A DNA stretch of 64,000 nucleotides from an uncultured Novosphingobium sp. (GTDB lineage Bacteria; Pseudomonadota; Alphaproteobacteria; Sphingomonadales; Sphingomonadaceae): NCBI GenBank assembly GCA_946886075.1, contig CAMPHR010000013.1, positions 1 through 64,000 of the forward strand, in the 5' to 3' direction. Position numbers and translations under genes: made by a program. Under the pieces are notes generated by a model, which was not told where the DNA came from, ran no database searches, and saw only the letters and a program-made list of their open reading frames with translations. Of this stretch, positions 39,101-47,823 are shown piece after piece. Position 1 is the stretch's first letter. The number at the start of each line of letters is the position of its first letter.

Positions 39101-40366
39101 ATGAACGCTGTCGATCCCAGGCGTGGCAGAGGAGCACCTGCTGTTCGGCGATTGCCCGACGAGCAGTCGCCCGGGTGGTCGGCGCGTTTAGCCGCGCCTC
39201 ATTTCCACCGCTTGCTGGACCGCATCGACGTCGGTCTGGAGAAGGGCAAGCTCGAAGCCACGCTGCCGGACGGCACGACGAGGGTGCTGGGCGGGCGATC
39301 GGCAGGTCCTGTTTGCGAGGTCCGGCTGGTTCGTTGGCGCGCCTTGTTGCGATTGATCACAGGCGGGTCGGCTGGATGGTACAAGGCGTGGGCGGCGGGG
39401 GAGTGGAGCAGTCCAGATCCTGTCCCGCTGTTCGAGCTGTTCATGGCAAACGCCGTCACCTTGGGCAATGTTGCCCGCCCAAATGGGCCGGGTCGTTGGT
39501 TAGCCCGGCTTGCACACTGGCTTCGGCGCAATGATCGAAGAGGGTCGCGCCGCAACATCGCTTACCATTATGATCTGGGTAACGATTTCTACCGCCTGTG
39601 GCTCGACCGCGACATGCATTATTCCAGTGCGCTCTTCCGCGACCCTGATGACCGAATCGAAAGCCTCGAACGCGCGCAGCAGCGGAAAGTTGATGCTATC
39701 CTTGATCGGCTCGACCTCAAGGATGGCCATGCGCTGCTGGAAATCGGTTGCGGTTGGGGCGGGCTTGCGGAGCAAGCGCTCCATCGCTGCGCCATCCATT
39801 ATGACGGCCTGACCCTTTCAACCGAGCAAGCCGACTATGCGCGAGAAAGGCTCGGAGAAGGACCCAATATCCTCCTGCGCGATTACCGGGATGCAGAAGG
39901 CCAATATGACGCTATCGCCAGCGTCGAAATGATGGAGGCCGTTGGTCAGGAATATTGGCCCGCCTATGTTGCCGCGATCAGCAGGCTGCTGAAGCCGGGC
40001 GGTCGGGCTGCGATCCAGTATATTCTGATCGATGATGCGATTTTCGAGCAGTATGCGCGCGGCGCCGATTTCATTCAGACATACATATTCCCCGGGGGGA
40101 TGCTGGTATCCGAAAGCCGTTTTCGCGCGCTGGCGGAAGCCGAGGGGCTGGAGTGGCGCGACGTCCACCATTTTGGCCGACACTATGCGGAAACGCTGAG
40201 GCGCTGGCGGGAACGATTTGATCGTGTCGTCGACCGCGGTCTTCTTCCCGCCAGCTTCGACCAGCACTTCGTGGCGCTGTGGCGCTACTACCTCATGTAT
40301 TGCGAAGGCGGCTTCAGGGGCGGCACGATTGATGTAGCCCAGGTGACGCTGGTCAAACCGGGATGA
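39101..40366 (+). CDS. cfa: cyclopropane-fatty-acyl-phospholipid synthase
   Basis: A 421-residue CFA synthase. The SAM site LLEIGCGWGGLAEQAL is at about residues 211-226, after the RNIAYHYDLGNDFYRLWLD and YSSALF segments that position the acyl chain. It methylenates unsaturated phospholipid chains, using SAM. An AAGGG site 6 bases upstream supports the ATG at 39101. It follows the photolyase at 36 bases and is convergent with the SDR gene. Confidence 0.95.
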   Translation: MNAVDPRRGRGAPAVRRLPDEQSPGWSARLAAPHFHRLLDRIDVGLEKGKLEATLPDGTTRVLGGRSAGPVCEVRLVRWRALLRLITGGSAGWYKAWAAGEWSSPDPVPLFELFMANAVTLGNVARPNGPGRWLARLAHWLRRNDRRGSRRNIAYHYDLGNDFYRLWLDRDMHYSSALFRDPDDRIESLERAQQRKVDAILDRLDLKDGHALLEIGCGWGGLAEQALHRCAIHYDGLTLSTEQADYARERLGEGPNILLRDYRDAEGQYDAIASVEMMEAVGQEYWPAYVAAISRLLKPGGRAAIQYILIDDAIFEQYARGADFIQTYIFPGGMLVSESRFRALAEAEGLEWRDVHHFGRHYAETLRRWRERFDRVVDRGLLPASFDQHFVALWRYYLMYCEGGFRGGTIDVAQVTLVKPG

Positions 40367-40370
40367 CCGA

Positions 40371-41081
40371 TCAATCTATGCGCTGGTGATAACCATTCGG
40401 CCTGTCTGAAAGGACGAGGTCAGCGATCGCTTGGCCAACGACTTCCGGATCCTTTACCGTTGCCGGATCTTCGCCAGGATAGGCCCTCGCTCGCATGGCT
40501 GTGCGCGTCGCGCCGGGATCCATAATATGGGTGCGAATGGCGGAGATATTTTTCACCTCCTCGCCATAGGCGCTTACAAGCGTCTCGAGTGCTGCCTTGG
40601 ACGCGCCATAAGCGCCCCAATAGGCACGCGGCGCACTCGCGACCGACGACGTGATCGCGACGACGCGCGCATCGGTGCTCGCGCGGAGCATGCCATCAAA
40701 TGCCGCTATCAGGGCCTGAGGCGCCGCGATGTTGAGCGTAAGCTGCCGGGCAAATTCCTTTACATCGATCGCGGGCACCGCAGCGAGGCTCCCGAGCGTT
40801 GCGGCATTAAGCACCAGGACATCCAGAGCCTGCCAGCGGCCAGACACCGCCTGCGCCAGCCGTCCTATGCTCTCTCCATCGACAAGATCGAGCGGGGCTA
40901 TGGTCGCGCTGCCCCCGGCGCCGTGGATATATTCTTCCACCTCTTCAAGCCCGCCCGCCGTTCTGGCCGTCAGGATGACGTGAGCGCCTGCGGCGCCCAA
41001 CGCCTTTGCGGTTGCGGCGCCGATCCCACGGCTTGCGCCGGTCACCAGGGCGAGCTTACCGGAAAGAGGAAGAGTGGACAT
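40371..41081 (-). CDS. SDR family oxidoreductase
   Basis: A 236-residue classical SDR. TGASRGIGAATAKALGAAGA carries the cofactor motif TGxxxGIG, LVLNAATLG the NAG-type motif, and YWGAYGASKAALETL the catalytic Tyr and Lys. The short acidic linker VEEYIHGAGG is unusual but not disruptive. The substrate is unknown. It lies 99 bases downstream of purF on the same strand, and the intervening hairpin may partly separate them. Confidence 0.9.
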   Translation of the reverse strand: MSTLPLSGKLALVTGASRGIGAATAKALGAAGAHVILTARTAGGLEEVEEYIHGAGGSATIAPLDLVDGESIGRLAQAVSGRWQALDVLVLNAATLGSLAAVPAIDVKEFARQLTLNIAAPQALIAAFDGMLRASTDARVVAITSSVASAPRAYWGAYGASKAALETLVSAYGEEVKNISAIRTHIMDPGATRTAMRARAYPGEDPATVKDPEVVGQAIADLVLSDRPNGYHQRID

Positions 41082-41139
41082 GAAGCATCCTGTTCGCCCC
41101 TGCTAGGAAAAGAAGGGCCAGTTTAATTGAGAAGAGGAT

Positions 41140-41160
41140 GGCTGCTCAGGCCAAGCAGCC
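41140..41160 (-). terminator. weak hairpin after purF
   Basis: GGCTGCT-CAGGCCA-AGCAGCC folds directly after the purF stop. No U-run follows on the minus strand, so it is at most an attenuating structure. Confidence 0.35.
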
Positions 41161-41180
41161 ACCCGGATATGATCCAGCTA

Positions 41181-42659
41181 TCAGACGACCCGCTCAGCGA
41201 GCAGTTCAAGCTGGTTCTGCACCACGGCATCGTCCTGGTCCGTCAGCGTGGTCGGATAGTCGCCCGTGAAGCAGGCGTCGCAATATTGCGGACGGATGTC
41301 AGCCCGCTTCGCCTCGCCCAAAGCCTTGTAAAGCCCGTCTATCGAGATGAAGGACAAGCTGTCGGCATGGATGAAGTCCTGCATGCCGCCGATGTCCAGA
41401 CGATGCGCCAACAGCTTCGTGCGTTCGGGAGTATCGACGCCATAGAAGCAGCTATGCTTTGTCGGCGGGCTGGCGATGCGCATATGCACTTCCTTGGCCC
41501 CGGCCTCGCGCATCATCTGCACGATCTTGAGGCTGGTCGTCCCCCGGACGATCGAATCATCGATAAGGACGATGCGCTTTCCGGCGATCAGCGCGCGATT
41601 CGCGTTGTGCTTGAGCTTGACGCCGAGGTGCCGGACCTTGTCGCCAGGCTGGATGAAGGTCCGCCCGATATAGTGCGAGCGGATGATCCCGAGTTCAAAA
41701 GGCAGGCCGGATTGCTGGGCATAACCGATCGCTGCGGGCACACCGCTGTCAGGCACGGGTATGACGAGGTCGGCATCGACCGGGTTTTCGATCGCGAGTT
41801 GGGCACCGATCGCCTTGCGAACCGAATAGACACTGGAACCATCCACAATCGAATCAGGCCGACTGAAATAGACATGCTCGAAGATGCAGGGGCGGGGATG
41901 AACTTCACCGAAGGGGCGATGGCTCCGGACCTGGCCATCATGCGTGACGATGACAAGCTCGCCAGGATCGATGGAGCGGATATGCTCCGCGCCGACGACA
42001 TCGAAAGCCACTGTTTCGGAGGCAAAGATGGTGGCCTCGCCCAGCTTCCCCATCACCAAAGGCCGGATGCCAAGCGGATCGCGGCACGCGATCATGCCTT
42101 CTGGCGTGGTGACGATCAGCGAATATGCGCCTTCGATCTGCTTCAAGGCGTCGATGAACTTGTCGAGCAGCGTCCGGTAGGTCGATGTCGCGACCAGATG
42201 GATGATCACTTCTGTATCGGATGTCGATTGGAAGATGGAACCCCGGCGGATCAGTTCGCGACGCAGCTTCATCGCGTTGGAGATATTGCCGTTGTGGGCG
42301 ACGGCGAAACCACCGGAATTCAGCTCTGCATAGAGCGGCTGCACATTGCGGAGCGAAGTTTCGCCGGTCGTCGAATAGCGGACGTGGCCGGAAGCCGTGT
42401 TGCCCGGCAGGCCGCGAATCACTTCATCACGGTCGAAATTGCCTGCGACATGGCCCATCGCGCGGTGCGTATGGAAATCATGGCCATCCCAGCTGGTAAT
42501 ACCGGCAGCTTCCTGACCGCGATGTTGCAGGGCGTGAAGGCCAAGTGCGACGATCGCCGAAGCGGTCTCCGCCTGGATGACTCCGAAAATGCCGCATTCC
42601 TCACGCAGCTTGTCGTCGTCGAACGGGTTTGTCGTAAACATGGGTGCGAGCGGGTCCAT
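41181..42659 (-). CDS. purF: amidophosphoribosyltransferase (PurF)
   Basis: A 492-residue enzyme of purine synthesis, first step: PRPP and glutamine to phosphoribosylamine. The N-terminal glutaminase part has a short propeptide before the catalytic Cys of EECGIFGV, and the C-terminal phosphoribosyl site has VLIDDSIVRGTTSLKIVQMM. The ATG at 42659 gives a propeptide of about 21 residues; an ATG at 42641 would give a shorter one. It is divergent from ccmC. Confidence 0.96.
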   Translation of the reverse strand: MDPLAPMFTTNPFDDDKLREECGIFGVIQAETASAIVALGLHALQHRGQEAAGITSWDGHDFHTHRAMGHVAGNFDRDEVIRGLPGNTASGHVRYSTTGETSLRNVQPLYAELNSGGFAVAHNGNISNAMKLRRELIRRGSIFQSTSDTEVIIHLVATSTYRTLLDKFIDALKQIEGAYSLIVTTPEGMIACRDPLGIRPLVMGKLGEATIFASETVAFDVVGAEHIRSIDPGELVIVTHDGQVRSHRPFGEVHPRPCIFEHVYFSRPDSIVDGSSVYSVRKAIGAQLAIENPVDADLVIPVPDSGVPAAIGYAQQSGLPFELGIIRSHYIGRTFIQPGDKVRHLGVKLKHNANRALIAGKRIVLIDDSIVRGTTSLKIVQMMREAGAKEVHMRIASPPTKHSCFYGVDTPERTKLLAHRLDIGGMQDFIHADSLSFISIDGLYKALGEAKRADIRPQYCDACFTGDYPTTLTDQDDAVVQNQLELLAERVV

Positions 42660-42839
42660 AGCCGATGCCGTGCCTCAAAAGGGCTGCTGCGCGCGCATAT
42701 AGTGGTTCGATCCTGATTTGTCGCCTGCTTGAAACAAAAAAGGCTGTCGACGGGTGTACGCCCGAAGTTCTGTGCGCGGGCGGAGATGGAAAAGCGCTAC
42801 TGGCTTTGCGCGATGGGCAGAGCTAAAGAGCCTGTCCAA

Positions 42840-43562
42840 ATGCATCGCTTTGCCAATCCTGCCCGCTTCCTGAAGATCGCGCGGCCGCTGACCGCCTGGC
42901 TGTTCTGGCCGGGGCTGATATTGCTTTTGGTCGGCGCGGGCTGCGGCTTGTTGCTCACTCCTGCTGACTATTTGCAGGGGCAGACGGTCAGGATCCTCTA
43001 TATCCACGTACCCGCGGCATGGCTGGGAATGGCAGGCTGGGCGGGCATCGCGATATCGGCGCTGATGCAGCTTGTCTGGAGGCACCCGCTGGCCGCCGTG
43101 GCCGGACGGGCGATCGCTGTGCCGGGCGCGTTATTTACTGCCATCTGCCTTGTTACGGGGGCCATCTGGGGACGCCCTACCTGGGGAACTTGGTGGGAAT
43201 GGGATGGCCGGATGACGTCGATGCTTGTGCTGTTCTTCCTTTACCTGGGCTATATCGCGCTAGCCAATGCGAGTGCCCGGCAGGATCAGGGCGGCGTCAG
43301 TCCCGTCACCGCGATTTTCGGGCTGGTGGGGGCGGTGAATATTCCCATCATCAATCGCTCGGTGGTGTGGTGGAACAGCCTGCATCAGGGCCCAAGCATC
43401 ACGTTGCGCGGGTCGAGCATCGACCTTTCCCTTCTCTGGCCGCTAGGCTTCACCCTCACGGGGTTTTCCCTCCTCTTCGGCGCGATCGTGCTGATGCGGA
43501 TGCGGACCATATTGGCGCGCAACAAGGTCGAGGCGCGAATGCAGCGGCTGGCGCGGGGATAA
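42840..43562 (+). CDS. ccmC: heme exporter protein CcmC
   Basis: A 240-residue membrane protein with about six hydrophobic segments. The tryptophan-rich heme motif WGRPTWGTWWEWDGRMTSM and the flanking His residues (YIHVPAAW, NSLHQGP) are intact. CcmC loads heme onto CcmE in the periplasm. The ATG at 42840 was chosen from several in-frame starts back to 42729 because its N-terminus matches the family. It opens the ccm operon. Confidence 0.94.
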   Translation: MHRFANPARFLKIARPLTAWLFWPGLILLLVGAGCGLLLTPADYLQGQTVRILYIHVPAAWLGMAGWAGIAISALMQLVWRHPLAAVAGRAIAVPGALFTAICLVTGAIWGRPTWGTWWEWDGRMTSMLVLFFLYLGYIALANASARQDQGGVSPVTAIFGLVGAVNIPIINRSVVWWNSLHQGPSITLRGSSIDLSLLWPLGFTLTGFSLLFGAIVLMRMRTILARNKVEARMQRLARG

Positions 43563-43566
43563 AGAC

Positions 43567-43698
43567 ATGAATCAGTGGGCTTTTGTCGGCAGCGCCTATG
43601 CGCTGACTTTCCTGGGCACGTTTGTCCTGTGTCTTTCCTGCTGGCGCTCGATGCGGACCGCAGAAGCGGCGGCGCAAAAGCTGACGGACAGGTCATGA
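43567..43698 (+). CDS. ccmD: heme exporter protein CcmD
   Basis: A 43-residue protein, MNQWAFVGSAYALTFLGTFV at its start, with one membrane segment and a basic C-terminus (WRSMRTAEAAAQKL). It lies between ccmC and ccmE and overlaps ccmE by 4 bases (ATGA). CcmD is a small helper that stabilises CcmC and CcmE and helps release holo-CcmE. The low sequence complexity is normal for the family, and position and size decide the call. Confidence 0.9.
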   Translation: MNQWAFVGSAYALTFLGTFVLCLSCWRSMRTAEAAAQKLTDRS

Positions 43699-44141
43699 AG
43701 GCAAAGCATCAGCGCCTGATCCTGGCGATCGTCGCGCTCATAGCCTTGATCGGCGCGGGCTTGCTTGCGGCCTCAGCATTGCGAGACGAAGCCGCTTACT
43801 TCTATGCGCCTGCCGACGTCCGCGCAAAAGGCGTGGAAGCAGGGAAGGCCATTCGTCTCGGCGGCATGGTGGTGAAGGGCAGCCTGAAGCGCGCAGCAGA
43901 CGGCGTGACCATGCATTTCGACGTGACCGATGGAAAAGCGACCGTCCCTGCCGTTTTTAAGGGGATTGCGCCCGATCTGTTCAAGGAGGGGTCTGGTGTA
44001 GTCGCGGAAGGGGCGTTCGATAGCGCGGGTACCTTCGTCGCCACAAACCTGCTGGCAAAGCATGACGAACGCTACATGCCCCGGGAGCTGGAAGGCCTCC
44101 AATATAATGAAACGACCCACGAGATGAAGGCGGGCCAGTGA
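43695..44141 (+). CDS. ccmE: heme chaperone CcmE
   Basis: A 148-residue periplasmic heme chaperone with an N-terminal membrane anchor (RLILAIVALIALIGAGLLA). The beta-barrel domain includes LGGMVVKGSLKR, FDVTDGKATVPAVFKGIAPDLF, and the heme-binding LAKHDERYMP, where the His covalently holds heme and the Tyr supports it. It overlaps ccmD at its start, and the long gap to ccmF is only 46 bases. Confidence 0.95.
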   Translation: MKAKHQRLILAIVALIALIGAGLLAASALRDEAAYFYAPADVRAKGVEAGKAIRLGGMVVKGSLKRAADGVTMHFDVTDGKATVPAVFKGIAPDLFKEGSGVVAEGAFDSAGTFVATNLLAKHDERYMPRELEGLQYNETTHEMKAGQ

Positions 44142-44187
44142 GAGCGATGTTCTTTACCCTCCAGGTTCAGCGATCGGAGCGGGCGGC

Positions 44188-46119
44188 ATGATAGCAGAAG
44201 CAGGTCTCGCCGCACTTTGGCTGGCAGCAGCGCTGGCATTCCTTCAACTGGGCCTGGTATCTTTCGGGCTTGCGGGAAAGAAGAGCGAATTGCTGCAGGC
44301 CGTGCGGCCCGTGGCTGTGGCTCAAGGTGTGCTGACCGCTATCGCTTTCATCGCACTTATCACGTTGTTCATGCGGTCCGACATGTCGGTGTTGCTGGTT
44401 GCCACCAACAGCCATTCAATGAAGCCGTGGCTTTACAAGTTCGCCGGTACATGGGGCAATCATGAAGGGTCCATGCTGCTCTGGGTGACCGTCATGGGTG
44501 TCGCTGGCGCGGCAGTTGCCCTGTTCGAACGCGCGCTGCGCCGAGACACGCACATGGCAACGCTGGGCGGGCAGGCTGCGATCAGCATCGGTTTCTATGC
44601 CTTCCTCCTTTTCGCTTCCAATCCTTTCGCACGAATCAATCCGCCTGCCGCCGATGGCCAAGGACTGAACCCGCTATTGCAGGACCCGGGCCTCGCCTTC
44701 CATCCGCCTACTTTATATCTTGGATATGTAGGGCTCTCGGTGGCGTTTTCCTTCGCCATCGGCGCGTTGCTGACGAGGCAGGTCGATGCTTCTTTCGCGC
44801 GTGCAATGCGTCCTTGGGTACTCGCCGCGTGGATACTTTTGACGCTCGGGATTACGGCGGGGAGCTACTGGGCCTATTATGAACTGGGCTGGGGCGGCTG
44901 GTGGTTTTGGGACCCGGTGGAAAACGCTTCGCTGATGCCGTGGCTGGCGGCGACCGCGCTTCTGCACAGCGTCACGGTTCTCGCGACCCGCGACGCCTTG
45001 CGGGCCTGGACCGTGATGCTGGCGGTCATCGCATTTTCGATGTCGATGGTGGGCACATTCCTAGTCCGGTCGGGCATATTGACCAGCGTCCACGCCTTCG
45101 CAGTAGACCCCGAGCGTGGAAGCTTCATTCTCATACTGCTGGGGATCTACATTGGCGGTGCGCTAGCGCTCTTCGGTTGGCGGGTCGGCGCGGTTCGCGA
45201 AGGAGCACCCTTCGAACTCGTCAGCCGCGAAACCATGCTGGTGGTCAACAACCTGCTGTTGTCGGTCATCCTTGGCCTTGTACTCATCGGAACGCTCTAT
45301 CCGCTTCTGACCGAGGCATTCGGGTATAAGGTGTCGGTAGGTGCGCCCTATTTCGACCGAATCGCAGGCCCAATCGCGCTCATCCTGATGATTGTCATGG
45401 CGGCGGGGCCTCTGACGCGCTGGCGCAAGGATAGCCTGGCCCAAGTCGGACGGCGCATGATCGTTCCAGCGAGCATCGCGCTGATCGCTCTTGCCGCTTC
45501 GGCCATTCTGGCATGGGGCAGGATCGGCGTACTCCCTTTCCTTGGCCTGGTCATCGCAGTGGCTGTGGCCGCAGGAAGCGTCGCCCCGCTTTGGAAGCGC
45601 AACTTGCGCCGAACGCCGCTTTTCACCTGGGGAATGGTGATCGCCCATCTGGGTTGCGCGGTTAGCCTGGCTGGCATGGCTTGCGATTCGGCTTTCACGG
45701 TAGAGCGGCTCGCTGCAGTCCGCCCGGGAGATGTGGTGGAGGCAGCTGGCTGGAAGTTGCGGCTGACAAGGATAGTGCCGATCGCGGGCGATAACTGGAC
45801 CGCGTTACAGGCGGACATGGAAGCGAGCCGGAACGGTGGCCCGCCGGTTGATCTGCATCCGCAATCTCGCTTTTTCCCATCGCCGCCCACTACCACGACT
45901 GAGGCAGCCTTGCTGACGCGCTGGAATGGCCAGCTTTATGTGGTGCTGGGCCAGGAAGCGGATCAGGGCCGCTGGCAATTGCGGGTGTGGTGGAAACCCT
46001 TTGTCACGCTTATCTGGTTTGGCGGCGCGATGATAGCGTTGGGAGGCGCGTTGGCGCTGGTGGGCCGGGAACGGCGCGGCTGGTTGCTCAAGTGGCGCGG
46101 CAGGATGGCTGCGGCATGA
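44188..46119 (+). CDS. ccmF: heme lyase subunit CcmF
   Basis: A 643-residue polytopic membrane protein with about 15 hydrophobic segments. The tryptophan-rich WWD motif GWGGWWFWDPVENASLMPWL and the GSMLLWV and FLVRSGILTSVHAFA segments are typical. CcmF transfers heme from CcmE to apocytochrome c together with CcmH. Its stop overlaps ccmG (ATGA). A 14-codon open frame ends at its start, but I do not consider it a gene. Confidence 0.95.
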   Translation: MIAEAGLAALWLAAALAFLQLGLVSFGLAGKKSELLQAVRPVAVAQGVLTAIAFIALITLFMRSDMSVLLVATNSHSMKPWLYKFAGTWGNHEGSMLLWVTVMGVAGAAVALFERALRRDTHMATLGGQAAISIGFYAFLLFASNPFARINPPAADGQGLNPLLQDPGLAFHPPTLYLGYVGLSVAFSFAIGALLTRQVDASFARAMRPWVLAAWILLTLGITAGSYWAYYELGWGGWWFWDPVENASLMPWLAATALLHSVTVLATRDALRAWTVMLAVIAFSMSMVGTFLVRSGILTSVHAFAVDPERGSFILILLGIYIGGALALFGWRVGAVREGAPFELVSRETMLVVNNLLLSVILGLVLIGTLYPLLTEAFGYKVSVGAPYFDRIAGPIALILMIVMAAGPLTRWRKDSLAQVGRRMIVPASIALIALAASAILAWGRIGVLPFLGLVIAVAVAAGSVAPLWKRNLRRTPLFTWGMVIAHLGCAVSLAGMACDSAFTVERLAAVRPGDVVEAAGWKLRLTRIVPIAGDNWTALQADMEASRNGGPPVDLHPQSRFFPSPPTTTTEAALLTRWNGQLYVVLGQEADQGRWQLRVWWKPFVTLIWFGGAMIALGGALALVGRERRGWLLKWRGRMAAA

Positions 46120-46643
46120 GGAAGTTGTGGATCTGGCTGCCCCTTGCGCTCTTCGCGGGATTTTTCATTCTCTTTGCCAGCGGTTTGCTGAAGCCTGATG
46201 ATCGCGTCATTACGTCGAAGCAGGTGGGCAAGGCGCTCCCTGACTTCAGCCTGCCGCCAGCAGCGAGTGACCGGCCTCCGCTCACGAGCCGTGACCTTGC
46301 GACAGGTAAGCCCCGCCTGCTGAACATCTTCGCCAGTTGGTGTGTCCCTTGCGCCGCTGAGGCGCCTCAGCTGCTCGCTTTGAAGCAAGCAGGGGTCGAA
46401 ATCGATGCCATCGCCATCCGCGATGCCCGGGAGGATGTGGATCGTTTTCTGGCCCGCTATGGCAATCCTTATGCTCGGATCGGGCTGGACGCGCGTAGCA
46501 GCGTGCAGATCGCGCTTGGTTCATCGGGGGTCCCGGAAAGCTTCGTGATCGATGGCAAGGGCCGGATCGCCTACCAACATGTCGGCGACATACGAGCGGA
46601 CGATGTTCCAGTGATCCTCCAACGCCTGGAGGATGCGCGGTGA
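46116..46643 (+). CDS. ccmG: thiol:disulfide interchange protein CcmG/DsbE
   Basis: A 175-residue membrane-anchored thioredoxin with the active site WCVPC in FASWCVPCAAEAPQLL and the cis-Pro region GSSGVPESFVID. It keeps the CxxCH thiols of apocytochromes c reduced. Its start overlaps ccmF (ATGA), and it ends in a GTGA overlap with ccmH, so the order ccmFGH is tightly coupled. Confidence 0.95.
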   Translation: MRKLWIWLPLALFAGFFILFASGLLKPDDRVITSKQVGKALPDFSLPPAASDRPPLTSRDLATGKPRLLNIFASWCVPCAAEAPQLLALKQAGVEIDAIAIRDAREDVDRFLARYGNPYARIGLDARSSVQIALGSSGVPESFVIDGKGRIAYQHVGDIRADDVPVILQRLEDAR

Positions 46644-47050
46644 GAAGCCTGCTCGTTCTCCTCGTACTGCTCTTGAGTTCGCCTGTTTGGGCGCAATCGG
46701 CACTGCCACCTGCTCCCTATGCTGATCGGCAGATCAGTGACCCCGCGCTGGAGCGGGAGGCAAAGGCATTGATGGAGACGATCCGCTGCCTTACATGCCA
46801 GAGCCAATCGATCGCCGACAGCAATGCAAGCATGGCGGGCGATATGCGATCGCAGATCAGGGAAAGGATCATGGCCGGGGAAGAACCCGAGCATATCCGT
46901 CATTGGCTGATCGAACGATATGGCGATTGGGTAAGCTATGAACCCACGGCTGATCCGGTTCTTTGGCCGTTATGGGGCGCGCCGCTATTGCTGATCGGCC
47001 TTGGCTTGCTGCTGTTGCGCGGCCGCATCAAAAGGGGAGGTCGCCGATGA
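46640..47050 (+). CDS. ccmH: cytochrome c-type biogenesis protein CcmH
   Basis: A 136-residue protein with a signal peptide (ending SSPVWAQ) and the redox motif RCLTCQSQSIADSNA. The C-terminus has a membrane anchor (PLWGAPLLLIGLGLLLLRG). CcmH is the reductant of the apocytochrome thiols in the CcmF complex. It starts with a GTG in the GTGA overlap with ccmG and overlaps the TPR gene at its end. Confidence 0.95.
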   Translation: MRSLLVLLVLLLSSPVWAQSALPPAPYADRQISDPALEREAKALMETIRCLTCQSQSIADSNASMAGDMRSQIRERIMAGEEPEHIRHWLIERYGDWVSYEPTADPVLWPLWGAPLLLIGLGLLLLRGRIKRGGRR

Positions 47051-47694
47051 ATGGCTGGCTGATAGCGGCGATTTTTGCAGTCAGTCTTATGGCGCTGCTT
47101 GTCGCGGTGGGGCGAATTCCGCGTATGTCATGGGAGCTGACGGCTGCGGCTGTACTGCTGGGGCTTGCCGGTTATGCCTGGCAAGGAAGCCCGGGACTGG
47201 CTGGGCAACCGAAGATCGCATCTACTGCCGCAGCCGGCGGGCAATTTGACGAGCAACTCGCCGAACGCCGCCACGGTATGGCGGAACGCTATGGCAAGGC
47301 TGGCCAATGGTTGATGGTTTCGGACGGACTTGGCAGGCAAGGCAAGACCAAGGAGGCGGCCAATGTCCTGCTCGCGGGCCTCAAGCAGTCGCCTGATGAT
47401 CCAAATCTGTGGCTCGGCTTGGGCAACGCGCTGATAGCGCATGCCGGGGGAGTGGTGTCGCCCAGCGCCGACTTCGCCTATCGTCGCGCGATGGCGCTGG
47501 ACCCCGATGCCCCTGCGCCACCCTATTTCTACGGTCTGGCCCTTGTTCGCGCGGGCCAACTGCAAGCAGCCAGGGAGCTTTGGGCGCCGTTGGCGGCCAG
47601 CGCGCCCCAAGGGTCCCAAATCAAGGCGGAACTTGAACTCAATATTGCGCGTATCGACGCAATGCTGGTGGCAGGGGCGCCTGTGGCTCAGTGA
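47047..47694 (+). CDS. ccmI: tetratricopeptide protein, CcmI-like (CycH)
   Basis: A 215-residue protein with two N-terminal hydrophobic segments (LIAAIFAVSLMALLVAV and LTAAAVLLGLAGYAW) and three TPR-like units from about residue 85 (GLGRQGKTKEAANVLLAGL, LWLGLGNALI, YFYGLALVRAGQLQAARELW). CcmI chaperones apocytochrome c to the lyase. It is shorter than full CcmI proteins (about 400 residues), so it is a reduced version. It overlaps ccmH by 4 bases and ends the operon. Confidence 0.82.
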   Translation: MNGWLIAAIFAVSLMALLVAVGRIPRMSWELTAAAVLLGLAGYAWQGSPGLAGQPKIASTAAAGGQFDEQLAERRHGMAERYGKAGQWLMVSDGLGRQGKTKEAANVLLAGLKQSPDDPNLWLGLGNALIAHAGGVVSPSADFAYRRAMALDPDAPAPPYFYGLALVRAGQLQAARELWAPLAASAPQGSQIKAELELNIARIDAMLVAGAPVAQ

Positions 47695-47750
47695 CTTGGC
47701 GCACAATTGCGCTGGTCGTAGAGGCATGGTAGGGGCGCGCCGTCTTAATG

Positions 47751-47783
47751 GGCGAGCGGGCGTTTTCCCGTTCATCGCCTTTG
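47751..47783 (+). terminator. intrinsic terminator-like hairpin after the ccm operon
   Basis: GGCGA...TCGCC with an inner CGGG/CCCG pair folds before TTTGCTT, 56 bases after the ccmI stop. The U-run is short, so termination may be partial. Confidence 0.4.
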
Positions 47784-47823
47784 CTTGAGTGTCGTATGAA
47801 TATGACCATCTGGCGTTTCCCCC

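Noticed and set aside
44148..44191. 14-codon open frame (MFFTLQVQRSERAA) ending in the ccmF start
   Set aside because: It has no ribosome site, no homology and no conserved-looking leader features.
47695..47823. Riboswitch in front of kup
   Set aside because: The only clear structure is a terminator-like hairpin of the ccm operon; no c-di-AMP riboswitch motif is visible.
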